Below, one piece after another: positions 48,537 through 57,865 of a DNA stretch of 64,000 nucleotides. How positions within the stretch are numbered: the first letter of the stretch is position 1; each line of letters begins with the position of its first letter. Under the pieces are notes generated by a model. It was not told where the DNA came from, searched no databases, and saw only the letters and a program-made list of their open reading frames with translations. The stretch spans positions 62,001-126,000 of the forward strand of contig NZ_MJGO01000012.1 in NCBI RefSeq assembly GCF_001864895.1, in the 5' to 3' direction. Source of the DNA: Curtobacterium sp. MCBA15_009. GTDB lineage: Bacteria; Actinomycetota; Actinomycetes; Actinomycetales; Microbacteriaceae. The position numbers and the translations under genes were made by a program.

Positions 48537-49508
48537 TCAGCCCTTGGCGAGGACGTCGACGACGAACACCAGCGTGGCGTTCTTCGGGATGCCCGAGCCC
48601 TCCTGCGGGTTCGCGCCGTAGGCGTCCTCCGGGGTCGCGACGATGAGGACCTGCGAGCCGACCTTCTGCCCGACCAGCCCGGTCACGAAGCCCTTGATGA
48701 GCGCCGACTCGGAGACCGTGAACGACGCCGGGGTGCCCTTCGACCACGAGGAGTCGAACTCCTTGCCGGTGCTGTAGACGACGCCCTTGTACTGCACGAG
48801 CGCGGTGTCGCCGTCGGCGATCGTCGCGCCGTCGCCCTGCTTGAGGACCTCGACCTCGGTCTTCGACGGGGCCTTCACACCGTCGGGGATGGTGATCTCC
48901 GGTTCGCCGGAAGCCTTGTCCTTCACCGTGGGCAGCTTCGGGTCCTGGTCCTGCGGCGTGCCGTCCGCCTTCGTGGGGACCTGGGCGACGACGTCCGCGA
49001 CGACGACGATCTCGCCGCCCGTGTTGAAGCCGAGCGCGGCGGACTGGCCGACGGCCGCCACCCGGTCGCCGACCTTCGAGCAGGCGAGGAGCGCACCGAA
49101 CCCGGTCCCGCCGACCGACAGGACCTGCGGGTTGCCCTCGTCGAAGCCGACCGTGCCGAGCTTCTTGGCGTCCTTCGACTCGTACACCGAGTACGACACC
49201 TGGGCGTAGTCGCCCTCGTCGAGCGCGGCACCCTTGCCGGTCTCGAGCTTCGTCGCCTGCGGCGGCGTCGCCGACAGTCCGGCGTCGAACTTCACGATCG
49301 GGGCCTTGCCGCCCCCGAACTTCCCGGCGGCACGGATCGAGTCCGACTCGTCGCCCGGCTTCGGGCAGGCCGAGATCGGCGAGACCGTGGCGCTGGCGGA
49401 GGGCGTCGGCGTGGCCGAGGACCCCCCGGATCCGGCGCCGGAGCACGCGGCGAGTCCCAGCACGACGGCGGGGACGATGGCGATCGGGAGCAGGCGGAGT
49501 CGCTTCAC
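48537..49508 (-). CDS. Two-domain FKBP-type isomerase lipoprotein
   Basis: A 323-residue lipoprotein. The signal peptide ends in the lipobox LAAC (Cys about residue 22), followed by a Ser/Gly/Thr-rich linker. The C-terminal FKBP domain (about residues 225-322) has [20 protein letters not shown] and [17 protein letters not shown] first domain (about residues 70-190) has the same fold-like pattern but lacks the usual active-site aromatic residues, so it may be a degenerate FKBP domain. Probably aids extracytoplasmic folding. GTG start. Confidence 0.88.
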   Translation of the reverse strand: MKRLRLLPIAIVPAVVLGLAACSGAGSGGSSATPTPSASATVSPISACPKPGDESDSIRAAGKFGGGKAPIVKFDAGLSATPPQATKLETGKGAALDEGDYAQVSYSVYESKDAKKLGTVGFDEGNPQVLSVGGTGFGALLACSKVGDRVAAVGQSAALGFNTGGEIVVVADVVAQVPTKADGTPQDQDPKLPTVKDKASGEPEITIPDGVKAPSKTEVEVLKQGDGATIADGDTALVQYKGVVYSTGKEFDSSWSKGTPASFTVSESALIKGFVTGLVGQKVGSQVLIVATPEDAYGANPQEGSGIPKNATLVFVVDVLAKG

Positions 49509-49514
49509 GGGACC

Positions 49515-50024
49515 CTAGTCTGCCCCACCCGTCGACGAGTCCGCTGACGACGACGCAGGTCGGACGATCGTCTCGGCCTCGTGGTGCACGGGGAACGCCA
49601 CCGAACGGGCGATGAAGCACAGGGCGTTGGCCGTGGCGTGGGCGGCCTCGGCGTCCGCCACCCGGTCGGCCTCGAGGATCGTGACCACGGGGTGCAGGGT
49701 CGCCTTGGTGAGCTCGCCGGAGCCGTCCCGGTTGAGCCGCAGCGACGCCATCGCGGTGTCGCGGTAGTCGACGACCGTGAAGCCCTGCGTGACCGCGACG
49801 TGCAGGTAGCTGAGCATGTGGCACTGCGCGAGGGCGGCGACGACCATCTCCTCGGGGTTCCACCGGTCCCGGTCGCCGCGGAACGTCGGGTCCGCCGACC
49901 CGGGCACGTCCGGGTGGCCCGTTGCGGACACCACGTGGTCGCGCCCGAAGTCGCGGGGGCCGGACGTGCCGGTCCCGCGGTCGCCGGTCCACCGGACGGA
50001 GACCTCGTAGGAGTGGTCGTGCAC
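49515..50024 (-). CDS. OsmC-family protein
   Basis: A 169-residue OsmC/Ohr-type protein. The two redox cysteines are in [11 protein letters not shown] and ALCFIARS, with a conserved Arg/Glu around [11 protein letters not shown]. Such proteins reduce organic hydroperoxides. The position next to the isomerase and asparaginase genes is probably coincidental. GTG start with GAGAAGGG upstream. It is divergent from the asparaginase gene. Confidence 0.88.
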   Translation of the reverse strand: MHDHSYEVSVRWTGDRGTGTSGPRDFGRDHVVSATGHPDVPGSADPTFRGDRDRWNPEEMVVAALAQCHMLSYLHVAVTQGFTVVDYRDTAMASLRLNRDGSGELTKATLHPVVTILEADRVADAEAAHATANALCFIARSVAFPVHHEAETIVRPASSSADSSTGGAD

Positions 50025-50047
50025 GCGGGACGCCCTTCTCGGTTCGT

Positions 50048-50053
50048 TAGCAT
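50048..50053 (+). promoter_or_regulatory. -10 element of leaderless asparaginase gene
   Basis: TAGCAT, 6 nt before the ATG at 50060, so the transcript probably starts at the start codon. Confidence 0.5.
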
Positions 50054-50059
50054 GGCGGC

Positions 50060-51052
50060 ATGACGGTGAGCCACGGAGTCCGCACTGATCGCCATCCTCT
50101 CACCGCCGAGGGGTCGGTCGAGCTCGCGGTGCTCGACCGCTCCGGCTTCGACGAGAGCCGCCACGTCGGCGCCGGCGTCGTCGTCGACGCCTCGGGCACG
50201 GTCCTCGACTCGGTGGGTGACGCCACCGCCAGCATCTACCCCCGCTCGACGATGAAGCCGTTCCAGGCGCTCGCCGTGCGCGGCGCCGGCGCGCTGTTCT
50301 CCGACGAGGAACTCGTGCTCACCACCGCGAGCCACGCCGGCACCGTCGCGCACCAGGCGCTCGCCCGGCACATGCTCGAGTCCTTCGACCACGTCGAGGC
50401 CGACCTCGGCTGCCCGCCGGACATGCCCTTCGACCGCGCGACCGCACGCACCATGGACGGCCCGCGCCGCCTGGCGATGAACTGCTCGGGCAAGCACGCC
50501 GGCATGCTCGCCGCGTGCCGGGTCAACGGCTGGGACGAGGCGACCTACCTCGACGTGGCCCACCCGATGCAGGAGCGCGTCCGCACCGTCGTGCAGGAGT
50601 ACACGCACGAGACCGTCGACCTCGTCGGGACCGACGGCTGCGGCGCGCCGGTGTTCCCGCTGACGCTCACCGGGCTCGCACGGGGCTTCGCCGGGGTCGT
50701 CGCACGGGCCGACAGCGACTCGGCAGCGCTCACCGACGCGGTCCTGGCGCACCCGTGGGCCATCGACGGCATCGGCCGGGCGAACACCGTCACGATCGAG
50801 CGGCTCGGGGTGCTCGCCAAGCTCGGCGCCGAGGGCGTCATGGTGATGGGGCTGCCCGGCGGTGCTGCGGTGGCCGTGAAGGTGCTCGACGGCTCCGCGC
50901 GGGCGGGCACGCTCGCCGCGCTGACACTGCTGGAGCGGAACGGCCTCGTCGACGCCGACGGTGTGGCGGACGTCATGGCGGCCACCGGCGAGCAGGTGCT
51001 CGGGGGCGGCGTGCCGGTCGGCGCGGTGCGGGTCGGCGCGGGCCTGCGCTGA
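50060..51052 (+). CDS. L-asparaginase II family enzyme
   Basis: A 330-residue protein of the asparaginase family typified by Rhizobium etli AnsA (pfam06089), unrelated to the classic type I/II enzymes. Conserved stretches are YPRSTMKPFQALAV with the Ser/Lys pair, MNCSGKHAGMLAACR with the second Ser/Lys set and Cys, and GTDGCGAPVFPLTL. It hydrolyses asparagine to aspartate and ammonia. The ATG start has TAGCAT 6 nt upstream. It is the only gene on this strand between OsmC and the surface-protein cluster. Confidence 0.9.
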   Translation: MTVSHGVRTDRHPLTAEGSVELAVLDRSGFDESRHVGAGVVVDASGTVLDSVGDATASIYPRSTMKPFQALAVRGAGALFSDEELVLTTASHAGTVAHQALARHMLESFDHVEADLGCPPDMPFDRATARTMDGPRRLAMNCSGKHAGMLAACRVNGWDEATYLDVAHPMQERVRTVVQEYTHETVDLVGTDGCGAPVFPLTLTGLARGFAGVVARADSDSAALTDAVLAHPWAIDGIGRANTVTIERLGVLAKLGAEGVMVMGLPGGAAVAVKVLDGSARAGTLAALTLLERNGLVDADGVADVMAATGEQVLGGGVPVGAVRVGAGLR

Positions 51053-51057
51053 CGGAA

Positions 51058-51099
51058 CAGCGGCTGCTGCCCGTCGGCCGCCACGGACGGGTGCCGCTG
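51058..51099. terminator. Possible terminator between asparaginase and the gene at 51105
   Basis: Two nested stems, CAGCGG (51058-51063) with CCGCTG (51094-51099) and CCCGTC (51070-51075) with GACGGG (51086-51091), between convergent genes. Interior loops make it weaker than the others. Confidence 0.35.
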
Positions 51100-51104
51100 A
51101 GCGG

Positions 51105-51962
51105 TCACGATCCGGTCGGCGTCACTGACGTCCCTGACGTCCCTGACGTCCTCGGGTCCGGGTCCGGATCCGGATCCGGATCCGGTGCGACCGGGAGCAC
51201 GGGGACGAGCCGTTCCGCTGCCGGATCGGCCGGGCGACGGCTCGTGCAGCCGTAGCGGGTGACGACGACGGCGACGTCCCAGGTCCTCGGCATCGCCCCG
51301 AGACCCGGCACGTGCACCACCGTGGACACCGGCCGTCCGGTGTCGTCGAACCGGACCGCTGCAGCCGTGCCGGGCGGCATCCGACCGACCCGGTCCGGAC
51401 TCGTGGCCGCGCCCGCGCCCGTGCCCGTGCCCGTGCGCACGGGCGGGTCCCGGTCCGGGTCGCTCCCCCAGCGGACGGTCCGAGCGGGGCCGCCCGGGTC
51501 CGCGACCCGCCGGTGGCTGCCCCCGGTCCTCGGCGCCACGCCGTCGTCGCCCGCAGTGTGGTCGCCCGCGGCGTGGCCGTCCGCTGCCGGACCCGCTGCG
51601 AGCTGCGCGGCCAGTGCCCGGAACACCGAGTCGGCGACGGCCCCGGATCCGACGACGACCAGGTGCGCGGGTGCGCCGTGGTGGACGACCGCACCGTCCG
51701 GGCGGTGCCCGAGGACGAACCCGGTCGACGGCCGGTCGACGTGCTCGAGTTGCGGGAGCAGGGGCAGCGGCAGTGGCTCCGCCGCCTGCTCGGGTACCGC
51801 CGAGGAGGCCGATCGGTGCAGCACGACGTCGAGCACGGCACAGCAGGCCGCCGCTGCCAGCAGCGCCACCCGTCCGCTCGCCGCCACGGGCCCGAGCAGG
51901 CCGGACAGCACCAGCACGACCGCGGTGACGACCAGGACGCAGCGGGCGGTGAACGGGGACAC
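51105..51962 (-). CDS. Membrane protein of unknown function downstream of the FHA gene
   Basis: A 285-residue protein with two N-terminal membrane helices (about residues 8-24 and 28-45). After that comes a soluble part of low-complexity Asp/Gly/Pro/Thr character with LVVVGSGAVADSVFRALAAQ, which faintly resembles the nucleotide-binding opening of FtsK/SpoIIIE-type proteins seen at this position in relatives, but no Walker A or B is present. The C-terminus is a run of Asp-Pro repeats from simple DNA repeats. Start is a GTG at 51962 with GGAG close by. It may be a decayed or rapidly evolving gene. Confidence 0.55.
   Translation of the reverse strand: MSPFTARCVLVVTAVVLVLSGLLGPVAASGRVALLAAAACCAVLDVVLHRSASSAVPEQAAEPLPLPLLPQLEHVDRPSTGFVLGHRPDGAVVHHGAPAHLVVVGSGAVADSVFRALAAQLAAGPAADGHAAGDHTAGDDGVAPRTGGSHRRVADPGGPARTVRWGSDPDRDPPVRTGTGTGAGAATSPDRVGRMPPGTAAAVRFDDTGRPVSTVVHVPGLGAMPRTWDVAVVVTRYGCTSRRPADPAAERLVPVLPVAPDPDPDPDPDPRTSGTSGTSVTPTGS
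51126..51184. repeat. Simple-sequence repeats in the C-terminus of the gene at 51105
   Basis: Three 9-bp units TGACGTCCC/T (51126-51152) followed by five hexamer units GGTCCG or GATCCG (51155-51184). Both unit lengths are multiples of three, so copy changes would keep the reading frame. Confidence 0.8.
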
Positions 51963-52032
51963 CGCTCCATCCGAGCACGACCCCGTCGCCACTGTGGGCC
52001 GTCCGAGGGGATCTGTGGACAGCCGGCGCCGA

Positions 52033-53994
52033 CTACTGCACCAGGAAGAACTGCTCCCCGATGTCGACCCGCGCACCGCGCTCGACCCGGTACCGACGGC
52101 CCGGCTCGCAGCGACGGATCGAACCGTCGATGTGCCGGACCACGGTCCCGTTGCCCGAGAACCGGTCGGACACCCAGAGGTCGTCGCCGTCACGACCGAG
52201 CTCCAGGTGGATCTTCGACACCGACTTGCCGGGGTCGTGCACGGTCAGCAGGTCGTCGAACCGCTCGCCCGGCTGCGGGCGGGGCAGACGGCCGAGCAGC
52301 CCGGTGCCGTGCACGCCGAAGCGCTCACCGGTGCTGAAGTGCAGGACGAACGGGGCCTGCACCGGAGCCTGCCCGACGATGCGGGTCTCCTCGACGTCCT
52401 CGGCGAGGTCGTCGTTCGCGCTCGACACCAGGGACGCGGGGTCCGGCTGGGCCGGAGCCTGCGCGGCATGGTCCGCGGCGCCGGGCATCGGCGGGATCAC
52501 TCCCGGAGCACCCGGGATCGGGGGCAGCGGCGCGGCGAACGGCGCGGTCGACGGTGCCGCGGAGGGCACGGTGGCGGAACCCGGCGTCGTGGTCGCTGGC
52601 GCAGAGGGGAACGCGTCCGGGGACAGGCTCGGGGCGGCGTGCACCCCGCGCGGGCGGAGGCGCGGCCCGGAGTCCGCGAACTCGTCGTCCGTCACGGCCG
52701 GGGCACTGTCCGCCCCGGCGCTGTCGGTCACGTCGCCGTCGTCACCGTGACCGTCCGCGACGTCGACGTCGACGTCCGCGTCCGAGTCGCCGGCGGTGTC
52801 GTCCGCGTCCGAGTCGCCGGCGGTGTCGCCCGCATCGCCGCCGGTGTCGACCGCGGACGTACGGTCGACCGCCTCGGCCTCGTCGTCGGCAGCCCAGTCC
52901 GGGCGTGCCATCGGCAGCGGGACGACCGGTCCGGTGAAGGCCGCGGTCACGGCCGGGCGGACCGCGCCGCACTCGCCGCAGAAGATGTCGTCCGGCTCGA
53001 GCTGGTGGCCGCACACGTGGCAGGTCGTCGTGGCGTGCATGCCCGGCGTGACCAGCGGAGCCGGACGGAGCGGTCGGCGGTCGACCAGGGGTTCCACGAC
53101 CGCGGTGTCGCCGGGCTGCGGCGGCGACGCGACGGGGCCGTCCGCAGCGGGGACGACCGGCTGGCCCGACTCCGCGTCGCCGTCGTCGGCCGACCCTGCG
53201 GTCGGAGCGGGGACGCGCAGGCCGTCGATGCCGGCTTCGTCTGACTGGTCGTCGCCCGGGCCGTGCTCGGCGGATGCTCCGACGGCCTCGTCGCCAGCGG
53301 ACTCCGGGACGGGCGGCACAGGAGGAACGGGCGGCACCGGCGGGACGGGCGGCACCGGGGGGACGACGGGTTCGGCGACGACCTCGGGTTCGGCGGCGTT
53401 GCCGCGCCCCACCCACCACGAGGGACCGGCCGGCGCGGCCGGCGGTGCGACGTCCGCCGGAGGTGCCCAGACCGATGCCGGGACGCCGCTGTCGGCCGCG
53501 GGAGCGTCCGTCGGGGCGGCCGCCGACGCGGGGGGCGCCAGGCGGGTCCGTTCGGGATCGTCGGCGAGGTCAGCGCCGGGGACCGGCTCGGAGCGGTGGT
53601 CGGCGGGGTCGAGCGAGGGCTCGGCGCGCTGCGGGTTCGGCGCACCGCGCTCCGCCAACCCGGAGTCGGCACCGTGGACGTGCGTGGGCGCCTGCCGTGG
53701 GGCGAAGTCGTCGGGCCGCTGGACGGGGACCGCGCCGTTCCCCGGACGGTCGGAGCCGGTCAGCCAGGCGCGTGTCGCCGGGTCGAGCGTGGCCTCGGGG
53801 AGCCAGGCGTCGGCGGCGGGGTCCGAGCGGCGGCCGTGCGCGTCGGGCTGCTGCAGGGGCGGCGGTGGTGCCTGTTCGACGGGAGGCTGGGCGACCGGGC
53901 GACGGCTGGCCGCGGCGGTCACCGCGCGTCCGCACTCACCGCAGAAGATCGCCCCGTCCGGGAGCATCGATCCGCAGTGTTCGCATCTGATCAC
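52033..53994 (-). CDS. FHA-domain protein with two zinc ribbons
   Basis: A 653-residue protein. A zinc ribbon at residues 4-22 (CEHCGSML...CGECG) is repeated at about residues 324-345 (CHVCGHQL...CGECG). A C-terminal FHA domain (about residues 555-653) contains LLGRLPRPQPG, the phosphothreonine-site Ser/His in SKIHLELG, and NGTVV. The centre is low-complexity and acidic with a (VPP) repeat. FHA domains bind phosphothreonine, so a Ser/Thr kinase substrate or scaffold role is likely; no kinase is in the window. GTG start overlaps the transglutaminase-like gene by 4 nt. Confidence 0.88.
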   Translation of the reverse strand: MIRCEHCGSMLPDGAIFCGECGRAVTAAASRRPVAQPPVEQAPPPPLQQPDAHGRRSDPAADAWLPEATLDPATRAWLTGSDRPGNGAVPVQRPDDFAPRQAPTHVHGADSGLAERGAPNPQRAEPSLDPADHRSEPVPGADLADDPERTRLAPPASAAAPTDAPAADSGVPASVWAPPADVAPPAAPAGPSWWVGRGNAAEPEVVAEPVVPPVPPVPPVPPVPPVPPVPESAGDEAVGASAEHGPGDDQSDEAGIDGLRVPAPTAGSADDGDAESGQPVVPAADGPVASPPQPGDTAVVEPLVDRRPLRPAPLVTPGMHATTTCHVCGHQLEPDDIFCGECGAVRPAVTAAFTGPVVPLPMARPDWAADDEAEAVDRTSAVDTGGDAGDTAGDSDADDTAGDSDADVDVDVADGHGDDGDVTDSAGADSAPAVTDDEFADSGPRLRPRGVHAAPSLSPDAFPSAPATTTPGSATVPSAAPSTAPFAAPLPPIPGAPGVIPPMPGAADHAAQAPAQPDPASLVSSANDDLAEDVEETRIVGQAPVQAPFVLHFSTGERFGVHGTGLLGRLPRPQPGERFDDLLTVHDPGKSVSKIHLELGRDGDDLWVSDRFSGNGTVVRHIDGSIRRCEPGRRYRVERGARVDIGEQFFLVQ

Positions 53995-56453
53995 GGGGTG
54001 CCTCTGTCCTCACTCGGCCCTGCACGACGCTCGCCGGGCCTCGGCCCATCGTAGTCGCCGCGTCCCCGAGCACCCTGCCGGGTCCGCCCACGAGGGGGTC
54101 GCCGTCCGCGGAGCGACCGCAGTGAGACGGCGGTGCGGAACCGTTCCCGTCGGTTCCGTCCGGTCCGGAGACTGCCGATCGCGTCGTCCGTCGCCGACCA
54201 CATCCGGTCGGCGACCGACTCGTCGACGTCGCTCGGACCGAAGACCGCGCGGTCGGCGAGGGCTGCGAGGCCGGTCCCGCCGTCGCCGGGAGCACCCACC
54301 ACCGCTTCGCGTCGTGTCGCGGACCGGGACACGTCGTGCCCGCGATCGAGCAGCGCGTCGCGGTACTCGTCCCAGGCGCCGACGACACGGCCGCGGGGCG
54401 TCGGCGCGCGACGACGGCGGCGTCGCCGTGCGCGCTTCACGAGCACGATCACCGCGAACGGCAGCAGCACGAGCGCCGCGAGGCCGAGCACGCCGAGCAC
54501 CCACGGCAACGCGGCCAGCAGGATCTGCAGCCACAGCGGCTGCACCGGCGGCGTGTTGCGGTCGGTCTGCGGCGGGGCCTGCTGGTCCTGGTCCTGCTGG
54601 GTGACGGGGGGCGGCGGCACGACCGTCTCCGGCCGGGTCACGGGCTGCGGCGTCTGCTGCTGCTCGTCCGGGATCTCGCGCACGGTCGGGTTCGGGTCGA
54701 GCATGACCCACCCCCACTGCGCGGTGTCGACCTCGATGCGCGCCGTCACGTCCGAGCCGCGGAACGTCGTCGTGCCACCGCTCGTGCCCGCGTCGCCGCG
54801 ATCGACTCCGGAGTCGCCGCCGGCGCTGAAGCCCATCACCACCCGCGCGGGGAACCCCAGCTCGTCGGCCATCAGCGCCGCGGCGGCGGCGTACTGCTCC
54901 TGGTCACCGATCATCAACGGCGCGGTGAGGAGCTCCTGGATCCGGTCGGCGCCGTGGCCCGAACGGCTCATCCGGTCGTCCCCGACCCCGTGGCTGACGT
55001 ACCCGTTGCGCTTCAGCGACTGCAGTGCGGCCAGGAGCTTCGCGCCGGCCGCGGTCTCGCCGCGGGTCGTCGACTCGACGGTGTCGCGCACGGCCTCCGG
55101 CACGTCCCGCGTCGCCGGCACCGACGCGCTGCCCGGTCGCGCGGCGGCGAGCTGCTCCTGGGTCGGCTGGTCTGGCACCACGGCGGTCAGGTCGTACGAC
55201 GTGCCGTCACCGACCCCGCCCACCACGGCACCGGTCTGCGTCGACGCGTTGTAGAAGAACGATCCGCGCTCGGACTCCGCGCCGCGACCGGTGAACTCGA
55301 CCCGCTCGAGGTCGCCCACCGTCGGCAGCCACACACCGCTGTACCCCTCGACGGTCACGCCGACGCGGACGGCGGTGCCGTCGACCCCGCGGACGTCGAC
55401 CGAGGTCGGCACCCGCTCGAAGGTGCCCGACGCCGACGCCCCGTCGGCGCCGCCCACCCGGTAGACGACCCCGTCGTACGTGTCGAGGGTGGCGATGCGC
55501 ACGAACCCGTTCTCGGGGAGCCCGGTCACCCGCAGCTGCGGGGTGTCCGCGGCGGTCTGCTCCTCGTAGGCCCGGAAGCCGCTGAGCGGGCTGACGTGGT
55601 CGCGCGGGTCGAAGGGCTTCACGACGTCGGTCCGCGCCACGGTGCGCCCGACGGTGGGCGGTGCCACGAGGCCGAGTCCGGTCGCGACGACCGCGGCGGC
55701 GACGATCGTCCCCGTCCCCACGAGGGCCGGCCGCACGACGGACCGCACGAGCGGGACCCTGGTGCCGATGGTGGTCGCGACGGCCACGGCGCGTCGCGCG
55801 TGGCGGACGGTCAGCGCCCACACCAGGGCGATCCCCACGAGCACCACCGCGGTCAGCACGGATGTGTCGAGTCGGCTCGGTCCGACGACCACGCCGACCG
55901 CGAACAGCACCAGTGCCGGGATGCTCGCGAGCTCCGGCCGGGAGGCACGGGTCGCCACGCTCACGGACGTCACCGCCGCCACCAGGAGCGTCACGAAGTA
56001 CGGCACGAGGAGCGCCTCGTACGACCCGACCGGCAGGCTGATGGTCACCAGCTGCTTCCAGCCCAGCGCGACGCCGGCGAAGAGGTCGAGGAGTCCGGGA
56101 CCGGTGGGCAGCAGCCCGGCCGCCCGGTCGGGCACCGCGGCCGGCACGCCGGTCAGCGTGAACGCCGCGACGCCCGCGACGGCGACCACTGCCGCGGGCA
56201 ACCGCAGGACGGCGCCGAGCAGGGCGACGAGCGTGCCGGCGACGATCGCGGTCACCGCAGCAGCGACCATCGCCTGGTCGCGGTAGACCGGCCACCAGGA
56301 CGTGCTCGCCACGGCGAGCAGGAGCCAGACGACCAGGGTGCTGCCGGCCAGCCGCAGCGGTGCGGCACGGCGGGCGTCCCGGCGGTCGGAACGCCGGGTG
56401 GTGCGCCGTGCGCGCTCCGGCGCGGTCGGGTCGGCCACGGGTGCTGCGCTCAT
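53991..56453 (-). CDS. Multi-pass transglutaminase-like protein (DUF3488-type), catalytic residues lost
   Basis: An 820-residue protein: about seven N-terminal membrane helices (residues 38-270), a large external part, a transglutaminase core-like domain (about residues 490-590), a Pro/Gln-rich linker, one more helix (about 645-668) and a basic cytosolic tail. The core aligns at DQEQYAAAAALM...GFPARVVMGF, where the nucleophile Cys of CEQF is Gln, and at TARIEV...WGWVMLDPNP, where the His of HAWVEV is Thr. The Asp is kept. It is therefore probably a non-enzymatic binding module. ATG overlaps the DUF58 stop by 4 nt. Confidence 0.9.
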   Translation of the reverse strand: MSAAPVADPTAPERARRTTRRSDRRDARRAAPLRLAGSTLVVWLLLAVASTSWWPVYRDQAMVAAAVTAIVAGTLVALLGAVLRLPAAVVAVAGVAAFTLTGVPAAVPDRAAGLLPTGPGLLDLFAGVALGWKQLVTISLPVGSYEALLVPYFVTLLVAAVTSVSVATRASRPELASIPALVLFAVGVVVGPSRLDTSVLTAVVLVGIALVWALTVRHARRAVAVATTIGTRVPLVRSVVRPALVGTGTIVAAAVVATGLGLVAPPTVGRTVARTDVVKPFDPRDHVSPLSGFRAYEEQTAADTPQLRVTGLPENGFVRIATLDTYDGVVYRVGGADGASASGTFERVPTSVDVRGVDGTAVRVGVTVEGYSGVWLPTVGDLERVEFTGRGAESERGSFFYNASTQTGAVVGGVGDGTSYDLTAVVPDQPTQEQLAAARPGSASVPATRDVPEAVRDTVESTTRGETAAGAKLLAALQSLKRNGYVSHGVGDDRMSRSGHGADRIQELLTAPLMIGDQEQYAAAAALMADELGFPARVVMGFSAGGDSGVDRGDAGTSGGTTTFRGSDVTARIEVDTAQWGWVMLDPNPTVREIPDEQQQTPQPVTRPETVVPPPPVTQQDQDQQAPPQTDRNTPPVQPLWLQILLAALPWVLGVLGLAALVLLPFAVIVLVKRARRRRRRRAPTPRGRVVGAWDEYRDALLDRGHDVSRSATRREAVVGAPGDGGTGLAALADRAVFGPSDVDESVADRMWSATDDAIGSLRTGRNRRERFRTAVSLRSLRGRRPPRGRTRQGARGRGDYDGPRPGERRAGPSEDRGTP

Positions 56454-57865
56454 GCGGCCGCTGCCGATCGGTGCAGCGCGTGCCGCAGGTCGTCCAGGTA
56501 GCCGATGGTCATCACCGTCAGACCCGCGACGCGCAGGAACCGGGGCTGCGCCTCCGGCTCGCAGATCACCGCGACGACCTCGACGCCCACCGGGAAGCGC
56601 GTGGCCGCGAGGCGGAGCGCCGGCAGCCCGACGGTCGACCCGACCACGAGGAAGGCGACCGAGATCCCCTCGGCGTCGTTGCCGACGATGCGCGCGACCT
56701 CGGCGACCGGCAGGCACGCGTCGGCCAGGGCGACGGACGCGAAGTCGTCGAGCAGGCGAGTCGGCGTGATCGTCGGCAGGGACCGCACGGCGTAGACCGC
56801 GCGACGCGCGAACTCGGGTGTCCGCTCGGACACCACGACGGAGACCTCGCGGCCGTCGCGGATCGCCCGTGCGCCGAGCGACGCGGCGGCGCTGACGGCG
56901 AGCTCGAACTCGTCGTCGTCACCGAACTCGGCACGCGCCGTGCCCAGTGCGACGACGAGGTGGGAGCGACGGGTGTCCTCGAACTGGCGCACCATCAGCG
57001 CGCCGGACTTCGCCGTCGACTTCCAGTGGATCGTGCGCGGGTCGTCACCCGGCATGTACTCGCGGATGGCGTGGAAGGCGATGTCCGCCGGCGAGAGGTC
57101 GGTGGTCGCCTGTCCCTCGAGGTCCCGCACCAGACCGGTGCTCGTGGACGGGATCGCGATGGTCCGGGGGTGCACGATGACCTGCTCCCGGGCCGTCCAT
57201 ACGACCTCGCGGCGGACCAGTCCGACCGGGTCGGCGCGGACGCCGGTCACCGGGCCGACGTCGAGCACCCCGCGGCGCAGGGTCGGCACGGGCACCTCGC
57301 GCTCGAACGTGCCCTGCGGGCCGATCGCGGGGATGGCGACGTCGACCAGCCCCGAACCGACCGGCACCTCGACGGTCGTCGGCACGGAGGGCAGCCGCGA
57401 GGGGTTCTCCGCTGTCACCACCACGCCAGCGGCGTCGCCGACGGCCACCCGGTGCTGCGGCAGCCGCATGCGGATCACCAGCCGTGACCGGCCGATGAGC
57501 GCGACGGCCGCGACGACCACCAGCACCGCACCGGCGAACCCGACGACCACGATCTCGCGCAGCCCGAACCGGTAGCCCGTCACGAACGCGACGAGCGTGA
57601 GCGCGGCGACCGTCCAGCCGAGCCCGGTGACGACCGACGAGACCTCGCCCCAGGAACGCGTGACGAGCCTCCAGGCCGTCGCCCAGGCCCGGACGACGCC
57701 GACGACGGCGTCCGCTGCGACGCCCTCGCGGTCCCCGACGATCCGGGACCGGACGTTGGTCATGCCGGCGACCGTCCCCGTGCGCTCGTACGCCGTCGTC
57801 CCGCGACGCGACCGCGTCGAGGACGGGCGGCGCGAGCGCGTGGAGACGGGCCGGCGGTCCGTCAC
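56450..57865 (-). CDS. DUF58 domain protein
   Basis: A 471-residue membrane-associated protein. Two helices lie at about residues 82-100 and 105-125. The C-terminal part has the DUF58 core (REYMPGDDPRTIHWKSTAKSG is split by the usual Arg/Trp pattern), a vWA-like fold with a partial MIDAS-type region. DUF58 proteins work with MoxR ATPases. GTG start at 57865 shares 4 nt with the moxR stop (GTGA), which fixes the start despite the long Arg/Ser-rich N-terminus. Confidence 0.9.
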   Translation of the reverse strand: MTDRRPVSTRSRRPSSTRSRRGTTAYERTGTVAGMTNVRSRIVGDREGVAADAVVGVVRAWATAWRLVTRSWGEVSSVVTGLGWTVAALTLVAFVTGYRFGLREIVVVGFAGAVLVVVAAVALIGRSRLVIRMRLPQHRVAVGDAAGVVVTAENPSRLPSVPTTVEVPVGSGLVDVAIPAIGPQGTFEREVPVPTLRRGVLDVGPVTGVRADPVGLVRREVVWTAREQVIVHPRTIAIPSTSTGLVRDLEGQATTDLSPADIAFHAIREYMPGDDPRTIHWKSTAKSGALMVRQFEDTRRSHLVVALGTARAEFGDDDEFELAVSAAASLGARAIRDGREVSVVVSERTPEFARRAVYAVRSLPTITPTRLLDDFASVALADACLPVAEVARIVGNDAEGISVAFLVVGSTVGLPALRLAATRFPVGVEVVAVICEPEAQPRFLRVAGLTVMTIGYLDDLRHALHRSAAAA

